This document shows, piece by piece, positions 53,568 through 61,073 of a DNA stretch of 64,000 bases (the first letter of the stretch is position 1; every line of letters begins with the position of its first letter). The notes under the pieces are model-generated. The model ran no database searches. It saw only the letters and a program-made list of their open reading frames with translations, and was not told the DNA's origin. This stretch comes from Actinomycetales bacterium SN12. Lineage in GTDB: Bacteria; Actinomycetota; Actinomycetes; Actinomycetales; Microbacteriaceae. Made by a program: the position numbers and the translations under genes. The stretch is taken from assembly GCA_002837415.1 (NCBI GenBank), contig PJCV01000005.1, forward strand, positions 62,001-126,000. The letters are read 5' to 3'.

Positions 53568-54185
53568 ATGACGACACCGGTCACCCGCAGTCGAGAGAAC
53601 ACTCGTGCACGGCTGCTCCATGCCGCCGCACAGGTCTTCGCCGAGACCGGACTCGACGGAGCCACGGTCGAGGCGGTGTGCGAGCGGGCCGGCTTCACAC
53701 GGGGAGCGTTCTACTCGAACTTCGCATCCAAGGACGAGCTGTTCCTCACGCTCGCGTCCTCGGTCGGTGAGGCCAGGCTGGCTGCGGTGCGCGAGCGGAT
53801 CACCGCCATGCTCGACGAGAACGTCATCCGCGAGACCGACCCCGGCACTCTCGTGCGCCAGATCATGGATTCCGGAGACGACGACCGGCTCGACGTGATG
53901 CTGATGAGCGAGATCCGCTTGAGGGCGCTGCGAGACGTGGAGTTCGGGGCCTCCTTCCTCCACCAGGAGCGTGAACTCGTGCGCAGCATCGCCGGAATCA
54001 TTCAGCAGATCGTCGACAGCGGGCAGATCGCGCTGCGCGTCGATGCTCAGGAGGCCGCGCGACTGCTCATGGTGGTGTGGGAAGGGATGATCGTCCGTGA
54101 GGCCATGGGTGGCGACGACGGCGAGCGCCTGCGGCGTGTGGGCAGCGAGGCGCTCGGACGCATGGTCGAACTGATGAAGGTCTGA
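53568..54185 (+). CDS. TetR/AcrR-family transcriptional regulator
   Basis: Regulator of 205 residues. The N-terminal TetR HTH is RARLLHAAAQVFAETGLDGATVEAVCERAGFTRGAFYSNFASKDELFLTL (residues about 12-61). The remaining helices are the ligand/dimer domain with no recognisable ligand motif. AGGAGGGCACC gives a strong ribosome site. It is divergent from the MMPL-YhgE operon and most probably represses it. Confidence 0.92.
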   Translation: MTTPVTRSRENTRARLLHAAAQVFAETGLDGATVEAVCERAGFTRGAFYSNFASKDELFLTLASSVGEARLAAVRERITAMLDENVIRETDPGTLVRQIMDSGDDDRLDVMLMSEIRLRALRDVEFGASFLHQERELVRSIAGIIQQIVDSGQIALRVDAQEAARLLMVVWEGMIVREAMGGDDGERLRRVGSEALGRMVELMKV

Positions 54186-54241
54186 TGATCAGGCTTTGAG
54201 CCGACCGACCTGACGTGATCTGATCTGGCCGGGGCACTGGC

Positions 54242-55216
54242 TCAGCGGCTGATCAGCGCGTGGCAGCGCTCGAGTCGCGCCAGCCACCACTCGCGCCGGT
54301 CGGCCGGCGCTTCCAGGCGCGCCAGCGCATCGGCATCCGGAACCACCCGCGCGGCCGACACCGAGCCGCCCACCGGGCGAGCATCGGCGACGTCGTCGGC
54401 GAACAGTGAGGCGGTGCCGAGCCCGCAGTCGAATTCGAGCTGGGGGAGGGATGCCGCGAGCGCGGCCCCCTGTGACAGCCCGACGGCGGTGTCGAGCGCG
54501 CTCGAGACGACCGCGGGCAGGCCCGCCTGCGCGACGATGTCGAGCGCTCGCCGGATGCCGCCGAGCGGCTGGGCCTTGATGACGACGAGGTCTGCGGCCC
54601 CGGCGCGGGCGACAGCCAGCGGATCCTCCGCCTTGCGGATGCTCTCGTCGGCGGCGATCGGGATGCCCATGTGCTTCACGCGACGGCGGAGATCGGCGAG
54701 CTCGTCGACTGACGCGCAGGGCTGCTCGGCGTATTCGAGGTCGAACTCGGCGAGGGTGTGGATCGCATGCTCGGCCTCGTCGACGTTCCATCCGGCGTTC
54801 GCATCGATGCGGATGCGGCCCTCGGCGCCCATCTGCTCGCGCACGGCGCGCACGCGGGCGATGTCGTCGGCCAGCACCTGCCCGTGCTCGGCGACCTTGA
54901 CCTTGGCGGTGCGGCATCCGTCGAATCGGGCCAGCACCTCCGGCACGCGCGCTGCCTCGACGGCCGGAACCGTGGCGTTGACGGGGATGCGGCCCCGAAG
55001 AGGGGCGGGCTGCTCGTGCCAGGCGAAGTCGATGGCGGCGTCCAGCCAGGTGGCGGCCTCGGCATCCGCGTACTCGACGAAGGGCGAGAACTCCGCCCAG
55101 CCCTGCGGGCCCTCGAACAGCAGTGCCTCGCGCACGTCGACTCCCCGGAACCGGGTGTTCATCGGCAGGGCGACCACGCGGGCGGTCGCGAGCAGTTCGG
55201 CGAGGGGCGGCGTCAT
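54242..55216 (-). CDS. menC: o-Succinylbenzoate synthase
   Basis: Enolase-superfamily enzyme of 324 residues for menaquinone synthesis (SHCHC to OSB). The barrel carries the catalytic Lys pair in TAKVKVAEHG (near residue 110), the metal Asp in RIRIDANAGWNVDEA, Glu in LEYAEQPCAS and Asp in IPIAADESIRK, with the second Lys in LVVIKAQPLGGI. The start is ATG at 55216. menB and menE lie about 2.6 kb away on the other strand, so the pathway is split but clustered. Confidence 0.93.
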   Translation of the reverse strand: MTPPLAELLATARVVALPMNTRFRGVDVREALLFEGPQGWAEFSPFVEYADAEAATWLDAAIDFAWHEQPAPLRGRIPVNATVPAVEAARVPEVLARFDGCRTAKVKVAEHGQVLADDIARVRAVREQMGAEGRIRIDANAGWNVDEAEHAIHTLAEFDLEYAEQPCASVDELADLRRRVKHMGIPIAADESIRKAEDPLAVARAGAADLVVIKAQPLGGIRRALDIVAQAGLPAVVSSALDTAVGLSQGAALAASLPQLEFDCGLGTASLFADDVADARPVGGSVSAARVVPDADALARLEAPADRREWWLARLERCHALISR

Positions 55217-55261
55217 GCGTCCATCATGCCCGGCCGGCCTCTTCTGCATTCCACTTCTTCG

Positions 55262-55342
55262 CCGACACCCCTGCTTCGCGCCCACACCCCTGGTTGCGAA
55301 CGTCCGCACGTGGGGGTGTCGACGGGAACTGGGGGTGTGGGC
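55262..55342. repeat. Palindromic element, family B (CGACACCCCT), copy 2
   Basis: Two direct copies (CCGACACCCCTGCTTCG, CCACACCCCTGGTTGCG), the shared ACGTCCG core, then two inverted copies (GTGGGGGTGTCGACGG, GGGGGTGTGGGC). It matches 13139-13213 along its length. It lies 6 bp downstream of the truncated GNAT gene's stop and upstream of menC. Confidence 0.78.
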
Positions 55343-55347
55343 CGAGG

Positions 55348-55638
55348 TCAGCCGATCCGCTTCTGCAGCTCGCCGACGGTGGCGGAGTGCAGATTGTCCT
55401 TCAGGCTCAACGCGAGTGATCCACCGCCGACGACTGCGCCGTCGCGGAGGGCGACATAGGTGCGGCGCTCCGTGGTCGCCGATCGCTGCTGCATCTCGGT
55501 GCGGCTTTCCTCGAGAGTCCAGATCAGCGCGTTCTCGCTCATGTCAGCGCGATTCGCCTCAGCGTAGGTCTGCCACCAGAGGTTGTGCTCGGCGGTGTCG
55601 AAAGGATCGACGCTGCGAATCTGCAGGGGAGACGTCAT
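55348..55638 (-). pseudogene. Truncated GNAT acetyltransferase (N-terminal part only)
   Basis: Frame of 96 residues from the ATG at 55638. The sequence is a good N-terminal half of a mycothiol-synthase-like GNAT protein (DPFDTAEHNLWWQTYAEAN ... TYVALRDGAVVGGGSLALSL). It stops at DNLHSATVGELQKRIG, exactly where the acetyl-CoA-binding block (P..RRxGxG) should begin. A family B palindromic element follows. It therefore lacks the catalytic core and is probably a decaying gene, though it may still be translated. Confidence 0.65.
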
Positions 55639-55689
55639 CGCCTCAGAATACGGACCCGGTGGCGTTCGAACATGTGTCATTGACAATGG

Positions 55690-55702
55690 TGTGCGACGCA
55701 CA
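55690..55702. promoter_or_regulatory. Operator-like palindrome ahead of the PadR gene
   Basis: TGTGCG-a-CGCACA is a perfect 13-bp inverted repeat, 15 bp before the GTG at 55717. TGTCATTGACA, another palindrome, lies just upstream (about 55675-55685). PadR proteins usually bind such sites near their own promoter, so autoregulation is likely. Confidence 0.45.
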
Positions 55703-55716
55703 GTAATGTGTGTGAC

Positions 55717-56052
55717 GTGAGCGAGAGTGAATTCGACGGCCATCTGCAGGAGCTGCGGCGCGGCACGATCGTGCTCGCCAGCCTCCGGCTGCTGCGGACG
55801 CCCGGCTATGGCTACGGATTGCTGGAACAGCTGGCATCCGCCGGATTCCCCACCGATGCCAACACGCTCTACCCGCTGCTGCGCCGACTCGAGAAGCAGG
55901 GATATCTCGACAGCGAGTGGAACACCGACGAGGCCAGGCCCCGGAAGTTCTACCGCACCTCGGAGGCGGGTGTCCGCCTCGCGACGACACTGACTCAGGA
56001 GGTCGCGGCCATAGCCGCCGCGACGGCCGCCCTCCGCGACGAGGAGAACTGA
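55717..56052 (+). CDS. PadR-family transcriptional regulator
   Basis: Regulator of 111 residues from the GTG at 55717. The winged helix is LLRTPGYGYGLLEQLASAGFPTDANTLYPLLRRLEKQGYL (residues about 22-62), ending with the wing WNTDEARPRKFYRTSEAG. The C-terminal helix is short. It is followed after 1 bp by a membrane-protein gene (GAGGAGAACTGACATG), a typical PadR/permease-prefix pairing in which PadR represses its partner. Confidence 0.92.
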   Translation: MSESEFDGHLQELRRGTIVLASLRLLRTPGYGYGLLEQLASAGFPTDANTLYPLLRRLEKQGYLDSEWNTDEARPRKFYRTSEAGVRLATTLTQEVAAIAAATAALRDEEN

Positions 56053-56053
56053 C

Positions 56054-57010
56054 ATGACCGCCACGCTGACCGACCGCTACATCGCCGCCACCGTGCGGAG
56101 CCTTCCCGCCGACCTGCAGACCGAGGTGGCCGACGAGCTGCGCGCCTCGGTCGGGGATGCCGTCGATGCGCTCATCGAGAGCGGCGAGCCGATCGAGCAC
56201 GCCGAGCGCGCGGTGCTCACCGAACTGGGCGACCCGGCGGCGCTCGCAGCCGGCTACGCCGACCGGCCACTGCACCTCATCGGGCCGAAGTACTACCTGA
56301 CCTGGTGGCGGCTGCTCAAGATCCTGCTGGCGATCGTGCCGGCCTGCGCCTTCGGCGGCGTGGCGATCGCCCAGGCGCTGACGGGGGCAGGCATCGACGA
56401 GATCATCGGCGAGGCGATCGTCGTCGCCCTGTCGGTCATCGTGCACGTGTCGTTCTGGACCACGCTGGTCTTCTTCGTGCTCGAGCGCACCGGCGCCGAT
56501 ACCGGTACGACGTGGAGCCTCGACCAGCTGCCTGAAGACCCGCACGACGGCCCCGGTCGCGCCGACCTCATCGGCTCGCTCATCATGCTCGCGCTGTTCG
56601 CTGGGGCCCTTCTCTGGGATCAGCTGCGGGGCTGGACGTCCTCCGACGGCGCCCCACTCTCGATCCTGAACCCCGAGCTGTGGCCCTGGGGCATCGGAGC
56701 GCTGCTCGCAGTTCTCGTCGCCGAGGCGGCGCTGGCGGTCGCCGTGTTCGCCCGCGGACATTGGACGGCGACCTTCGCTTGGCTCAACGCGGCTCTGGCG
56801 GCGGTCGTCATGGTGCTCGCGCTCACGGCCCTCGCTCAAGGGGCTCTGTACAACCCGCGCTTCGTCGACGAGGTGTTCGTGAGCAACGGTGTGGGCGACG
56901 ACGCGTTGATCGTCCTCGCGGTGCTCAGCGGCATCGCCATCGTCGGCATCACTCTCTGGGATGCGATCGACGGCTGGCGCAAGGCCTCCCGCGCTCGCAA
57001 CGCCCGCTGA
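56054..57010 (+). CDS. Membrane protein with permease-prefix-type N-terminal domain
   Basis: Protein of 318 residues. The N-terminal ~75 residues (LTDRYIAATVRSLPADLQTEVADELRASVGDAV) form the soluble helical 'permease prefix' domain often found beside PadR genes. It is followed by about seven membrane spans. There are no ATPase or catalytic motifs. It is co-transcribed with the PadR gene. Function is unknown. Confidence 0.8.
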   Translation: MTATLTDRYIAATVRSLPADLQTEVADELRASVGDAVDALIESGEPIEHAERAVLTELGDPAALAAGYADRPLHLIGPKYYLTWWRLLKILLAIVPACAFGGVAIAQALTGAGIDEIIGEAIVVALSVIVHVSFWTTLVFFVLERTGADTGTTWSLDQLPEDPHDGPGRADLIGSLIMLALFAGALLWDQLRGWTSSDGAPLSILNPELWPWGIGALLAVLVAEAALAVAVFARGHWTATFAWLNAALAAVVMVLALTALAQGALYNPRFVDEVFVSNGVGDDALIVLAVLSGIAIVGITLWDAIDGWRKASRARNAR

Positions 57011-57045
57011 CCGGCGGGCTCGGAGCGCTAGACAGACGCCCGGGG

Positions 57046-57744
57046 TCAGCCCTTCGTGACGGTCTCGATCATCACGGGCGTCTTCGGGGCTCCGTCGGAG
57101 CCGCCGTTGTCGGTCCCGGCGGCGGCGACGTCGGCCACGACCGCGGTGGAGGCTTCATCGAGGTGGCCGAACACGGCGTAGTTCGGCGGAAGCTGGCTGT
57201 CGGCGTAGACGATGAAGAACTGCGAGCCGTTCGTGTCGGGTCCGGCGTTCGCCATCGCGAGCATGCCGGCCTCGTAGGTTTCCGCCCCGTCGAGCTCGTC
57301 GGCGAACGAGTAGCCGGGGCCGCCCGTTCCCGTCGCGCTCGGGTCGCCGCACTGCAGGACGAAGATGCCATCGGTGGTGAGGCGATGGCAGGTGGTGCCG
57401 TCGAAGTAGCCCTGCTCGGCGAGCGAGAGGAAGCTGTTCACGGTGCACGGCGTCTTCGCGGCGTCGAGCGTCATCTTCAGCTCGCCGACGCCCGTGGCGA
57501 CGGTGACGGGCACCTCGCCCGTCTCCATGGGTTCGGCGGCGGGTGCGTCGACGTCCTTCGACGCGGGGCGGCTGCTGGCGGGGTACGAGCAGGTTCCGGA
57601 TGCCGCGGACGCGGACGACGACGGCGCGGGTGCCGCGGAGCCCGGCTCTGCGGCATCCGGATTCGACGCGCAGCCCGTCAGGGCGAGCGCCGCGGCGGCG
57701 GTGAGGGCGAGCACGGAACGGCGGAGGTGAGTTGTCAGGCGCAC
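57046..57744 (-). CDS. Peptidyl-prolyl cis-trans isomerase (cyclophilin) lipoprotein
   Basis: Exported cyclophilin of 232 residues. GTG at 57744 gives a signal peptide with lipobox LALTGC (Cys25), then a Ser/Ala-rich linker, then the cyclophilin fold. This includes FDGTTCHRLTTDGIFVLQCGDPSATGTGGPGY (Arg of the active site) and AGMLAMANAGPDTNGSQFFIVYAD, the family signature. It would catalyse proline isomerisation in exported proteins at the membrane surface. It lies between the PadR pair and the divergent menB gene. Confidence 0.92.
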   Translation of the reverse strand: MRLTTHLRRSVLALTAAAALALTGCASNPDAAEPGSAAPAPSSSASAASGTCSYPASSRPASKDVDAPAAEPMETGEVPVTVATGVGELKMTLDAAKTPCTVNSFLSLAEQGYFDGTTCHRLTTDGIFVLQCGDPSATGTGGPGYSFADELDGAETYEAGMLAMANAGPDTNGSQFFIVYADSQLPPNYAVFGHLDEASTAVVADVAAAGTDNGGSDGAPKTPVMIETVTKG

Positions 57745-57803
57745 GCCACGATCGTACGCGAGCCGACGGCGGGGTCTCACCCGCCGGAACCACTCGCGCG
57801 GAA

Positions 57804-57809
57804 TAGGCT
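57804..57809 (+). promoter_or_regulatory. Probable -10 of menBE, leaderless
   Basis: TAGGCT (57804-57809) is a consensus-type -10. The transcription start would fall on or beside the menB GTG at 57817, and no ribosome site is seen, which fits a leaderless mRNA. Confidence 0.4.
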
Positions 57810-57816
57810 GAGAGCC

Positions 57817-58728
57817 GTGACCGCCGACTTCGTCTCCGACATCTTCGACCCGTCCGAGTGGCAGCTCGCCCCCGGAGCCGAGGACTACACCGACATCACC
57901 GCGCACGTATCGCGCGACGGGGGCGTCGCGCGCATCGCGTTCGACCGGCCCGAGGTGCGCAACGCGTTCCGCCCACACACCGTCGACGAGCTGTACCGCG
58001 CGCTCGACATCGCCCGCCAGGATCCGCGCATCGGCGCGGTGCTGCTCACCGGCAACGGCCCGAGCCCGAAGGACGGCGGCTGGGCGTTCTGCTCGGGCGG
58101 CGACCAGCGCATCCGCGGTCGCGACGGGTACAAGTACAGCGAGTCCACCACCGAGGTCCACGACACGGCTCGCGCCGGTCGCCTGCACATCCTCGAGGTG
58201 CAGCGGTTGATCCGCTTCATGCCGAAGGTCGTCATCGCCGTCGTCCCCGGGTGGGCCGCGGGCGGCGGGCACTCGCTGCACGTCGTGTGCGATCTGACGA
58301 TCGCGAGCGCCGAGCACGGCCGGTTCAAGCAGACGGATGCCGATGTCGGCAGCTTCGACGCCGGCTACGGCTCGGCGTACATGGCGCGCCAGACCGGGCA
58401 GAAGATCGCGCGCGAGGTGTTCTTCCTCGCCGAGGAGTACTCCGCGCAGCGCGCGTATGAGATGGGCGCCGTGAACCGGGTCGTGCCGCATGCCGAGCTC
58501 GAGCGCGAGGCGCTGTCGATGGCCCGGACCATCCTGACCAAATCGCCCACCGCGATCCGGATGCTGAAATTCGCCTTCAACGCGGTGGATGACGGCATGG
58601 TCGGCCAGCAGGTGTTCGCCGGCGAAGCCACCCGCCTCGCCTACGGCACCGACGAGGCCGTCGAGGGCCGCGACTCGTTCCTGCAGAAGCGCGACCCCGA
58701 CTGGTCGCCCTTCCCGTACCACTTCTGA
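57817..58728 (+). CDS. menB: 1,4-Dihydroxy-2-naphthoyl-CoA synthase
   Basis: Crotonase-fold enzyme of 303 residues closing the naphthoate ring in menaquinone synthesis. The CoA/oxyanion region GWAFCSGGDQRIRGRDGYKY, the GG-containing GWAAGGGHSLHVVCDLTIAS and the catalytic block FKQTDADVGSFDAGYGSAYM (MenB-type Asp) are complete. The FPYHF ending is typical. The stop overlaps the menE ATG (TGATG). Confidence 0.96.
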   Translation: MTADFVSDIFDPSEWQLAPGAEDYTDITAHVSRDGGVARIAFDRPEVRNAFRPHTVDELYRALDIARQDPRIGAVLLTGNGPSPKDGGWAFCSGGDQRIRGRDGYKYSESTTEVHDTARAGRLHILEVQRLIRFMPKVVIAVVPGWAAGGGHSLHVVCDLTIASAEHGRFKQTDADVGSFDAGYGSAYMARQTGQKIAREVFFLAEEYSAQRAYEMGAVNRVVPHAELEREALSMARTILTKSPTAIRMLKFAFNAVDDGMVGQQVFAGEATRLAYGTDEAVEGRDSFLQKRDPDWSPFPYHF

Positions 58729-59849
58729 TGAGACTGCATCCGGTCGAGAGTGCGGATCCGCGGGCGGTGCGGGATGCCCTTCCCGCAGCGCTCGACGGCT
58801 CGCGCCCGCTCGCGCTGGGATTCACTCCTGGCCCGGATGACGAGGTACCCGACGGCACGGCCCTCGTCATCGCCACGTCCGGGTCGAGCGGCGTTCCCAA
58901 ACGCGTCGTGCTGAGCGCAGCCGCGCTGCGCGCCAGCGCCGAGGCGACCGCCGAGCGCATCGGCGACGGCCAGTGGATGCTCGCGCTGCCAGCCGCGTAC
59001 ATCGCCGGCGTGCAGGTGCTCGGCCGCTCGCTGCTCGCCGGCCACGAGCCGGTACTGCTCGACGGGCGGTTCAGCGTCGACGCGTTTCTCGAGGCGACCG
59101 CGCGGATGCGTGGCGACGTCGACCACTTCACCTCGTTCGTGCCCGCCCAGCTCGCCACGCTGCTCGACGCCGCGGAGTCGCGACCGGATGTGCGCGGCGC
59201 CATCGCGTCGTATCGAGCGATCCTCGTCGGAGGGCAGGCCCTGCCCGAGCCGATGCGCGAGCGCGCAACCGCGACGGGTGCACGGATCGTGCGCACCTAC
59301 GGGTCGAGCGAGACCGCCGGCGGGTGCGTGTACGACGGCATCCCGCTGGACGGCGTGCTTCTCGCCGAGGTCGACGGCGAGGTGTGCATCAGCGGGCCGA
59401 TGCTCGCCGACGGCTACCTGGGCGATGACACGCGCACGGCCGAGGTGTTCACGACCGACGCCGACGGCATGCGCTGGTACCGGACGGGAGACGCGGGAAC
59501 GGTCGCGCCGGACGGTCGCCTCAGCATCACCGGACGCCTCGACAACGTGATCATCTCGGGCGGCATGAACGTGTCGCTCGACCGGGTCGAGCGGGTCGTG
59601 CGCGGCATCCCGGGTCTGGAGCAGGCGGTCGTCGTCGGAATCCCGGATGCCCGTTGGGGCGAGGCATCCGTCATCTTCGCCGACGTGGCCAGCGACGACG
59701 CGGAGCGGCTGCTCGCGACCGCCCGCACCCGAGTCGAGACCGAGATCGGCCGGCATGCCAGGCCCGCACGTCTGGAGGCTCGGGAGGTGCCGCTGCTGGC
59801 ATCCGGCAAACCCGATCGGCAGGCCGTGCGGCGGCTCGCGCAGGACTGA
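58728..59849 (+). CDS. menE: o-Succinylbenzoate-CoA ligase
   Basis: AMP-forming acyl-CoA synthetase of 373 residues. The P-loop TSGSSGVPK is at residues 50-58, VRTYGSSETAGGCVYDG is the A5 motif, WYRTGDAG the Asp-containing A7, and the C-terminal lobe has SGKPDRQAVRRL with the catalytic lysine. The protein is short for the superfamily but normal for actinobacterial MenE. Assignment to MenE rather than another ligase is supported by the coupling to menB and the nearby menC. Confidence 0.93.
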   Translation: MRLHPVESADPRAVRDALPAALDGSRPLALGFTPGPDDEVPDGTALVIATSGSSGVPKRVVLSAAALRASAEATAERIGDGQWMLALPAAYIAGVQVLGRSLLAGHEPVLLDGRFSVDAFLEATARMRGDVDHFTSFVPAQLATLLDAAESRPDVRGAIASYRAILVGGQALPEPMRERATATGARIVRTYGSSETAGGCVYDGIPLDGVLLAEVDGEVCISGPMLADGYLGDDTRTAEVFTTDADGMRWYRTGDAGTVAPDGRLSITGRLDNVIISGGMNVSLDRVERVVRGIPGLEQAVVVGIPDARWGEASVIFADVASDDAERLLATARTRVETEIGRHARPARLEAREVPLLASGKPDRQAVRRLAQD

Positions 59850-59920
59850 ACCCGGAGCGCGCACGCGTCGTGCGTGACGCACGCACGAGCGACGGCGCGG
59901 CCTGCGACATACTGACGAGC

Positions 59921-60712
59921 ATGGCCGTCTACACGCACGGGCACCACGATTCGGTGCTGCGCTCGCACAACACTCGTTCGATCGTGAATTCAGCCGCGTA
60001 CCTCGAACCGCACCTCGCCGCGGAGGCGCACCTGCTCGACATCGGCGCGGGACCGGGGACGATCACGGTCGACTTCGCGGGGCGGGTCGGTCGAGTCACC
60101 GCCACCGAGATCTCCGACGATGCGCTTGCCCTTTCGCGGGGTCTCGCTGCCGAACGGGGCATTGAGAACATCGACTTCTCGGTCGAAGACGTGCACGCCC
60201 TGAGTTTTGCCGACGACACCTTCGACATCGTGCACGCACACCAGGTGCTCCAGCACGTGGGCGATCCCGTGCAGGCGCTGCGCGAGATGCGTCGTGTCAC
60301 GAAGCCGGGCGGGATCGTCGCTGCCCGCGATGCGGACTACTCCGGATTCATCTGGTTCCCGCTGCTGCCCGAGCTCGACGAGTGGCTGCGGCTGTACCGC
60401 GAGGCGGCACGACGGAACGGCGGGGAGCCGGATGCCGGACGCCGTCTGCTGTCCTGGGCGCGAGCGGCCGGGTTCACCGACATCACCGCGACGGCGTCGA
60501 CCTGGTGCTACGCGACGCCCGAGGAGCGCCGCTGGTGGGGCGGGATGTGGGCCGACCGCATCCTGCAGTCCGCGCTCGCCGTGCAGCTCGAGCGCGATGG
60601 CCTGGCCACCCGCGCGCAGCTGCAGCAGATCAGCGGTGCCTGGCGTGCCTGGGCATCCGACGGCGACGGCTGGTACGTCGTGCCGCACGGCGAGATCCTC
60701 TGCCGGGCCTGA
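59921..60712 (+). CDS. Class I SAM-dependent methyltransferase
   Basis: Methyltransferase of 263 residues. Motif I LLDIGAGPGTITVDFA is at about residue 39-54, the acidic ribose contact is in VTATEISDDAL, and FDIVHAHQVLQHVGDP and MRRVTKPGGIVAARD are motifs IV and V of the UbiE-like group. It lies 71 bp after menE. It could methylate demethylmenaquinone, but family members also act on many other small molecules, so I leave it generic. Confidence 0.85.
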   Translation: MAVYTHGHHDSVLRSHNTRSIVNSAAYLEPHLAAEAHLLDIGAGPGTITVDFAGRVGRVTATEISDDALALSRGLAAERGIENIDFSVEDVHALSFADDTFDIVHAHQVLQHVGDPVQALREMRRVTKPGGIVAARDADYSGFIWFPLLPELDEWLRLYREAARRNGGEPDAGRRLLSWARAAGFTDITATASTWCYATPEERRWWGGMWADRILQSALAVQLERDGLATRAQLQQISGAWRAWASDGDGWYVVPHGEILCRA

Positions 60713-60746
60713 CCCGCCGCGTGGTCGCACGCCCTGGGCATCCGCA

Positions 60747-61002
60747 GGTCCCAAATGGCCGCTTCGGATGCCGGGAGGCGGCCATTCGGGCCCACTCGGT
60801 CGTTCCGGATGCCCGCCCGCGTGCCGCGCGCACATCGGCGGGTCCCGTATGGTCGCTTCGGATGCCAGGAGGCGGCCATTCGGGCCCACTCGGCCGCACG
60901 GGATGCCCACTCGTCCGCTCGGGATGCCCACTCGCACCCCGCGCGCACATCGGCGGGTCCCATATGGTCGCTTCGCATGCCAGAAGGCGGCCATTCGGGC
61001 CC
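60747..61002. repeat. Palindromic element family C, three tandem copies
   Basis: The 361-bp gap 60713-61073 contains no gene. The 47-bp palindrome recurs at 60747-60793, 60841-60887 and 60956-61002. Its left arm is GGTCCCAWATGGYCGC and its right arm GCGGCCATTCGGGCCC. Copies 2 and 3 are each preceded by GCGCGCACATCGGCG, and the spacers hold CGGGATGCCCACTCG runs. It lies behind the methyltransferase gene and ahead of the histidine kinase gene. A single copy is at 26625-26677. Confidence 0.8.
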
Positions 61003-61073
61003 CCCGCAGCGACGAGGCCGGGATACATCTGCAGGCGGACGCGCCCCGTCATGCGCTCCCGTAGCGTGAAGGG

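Noticed and set aside
56680-57816. Upstream extension of the menB frame over the membrane protein and PPIase genes
   Set aside because: The open frame runs through other genes' coding sequence. Family homology and a -10 element put the start at 57817.
59921-60712. Calling the methyltransferase MenG (UbiE)
   Set aside because: The position beside menE is suggestive, but the UbiE signature motifs are not clearly present, so a specific name would be unsafe.
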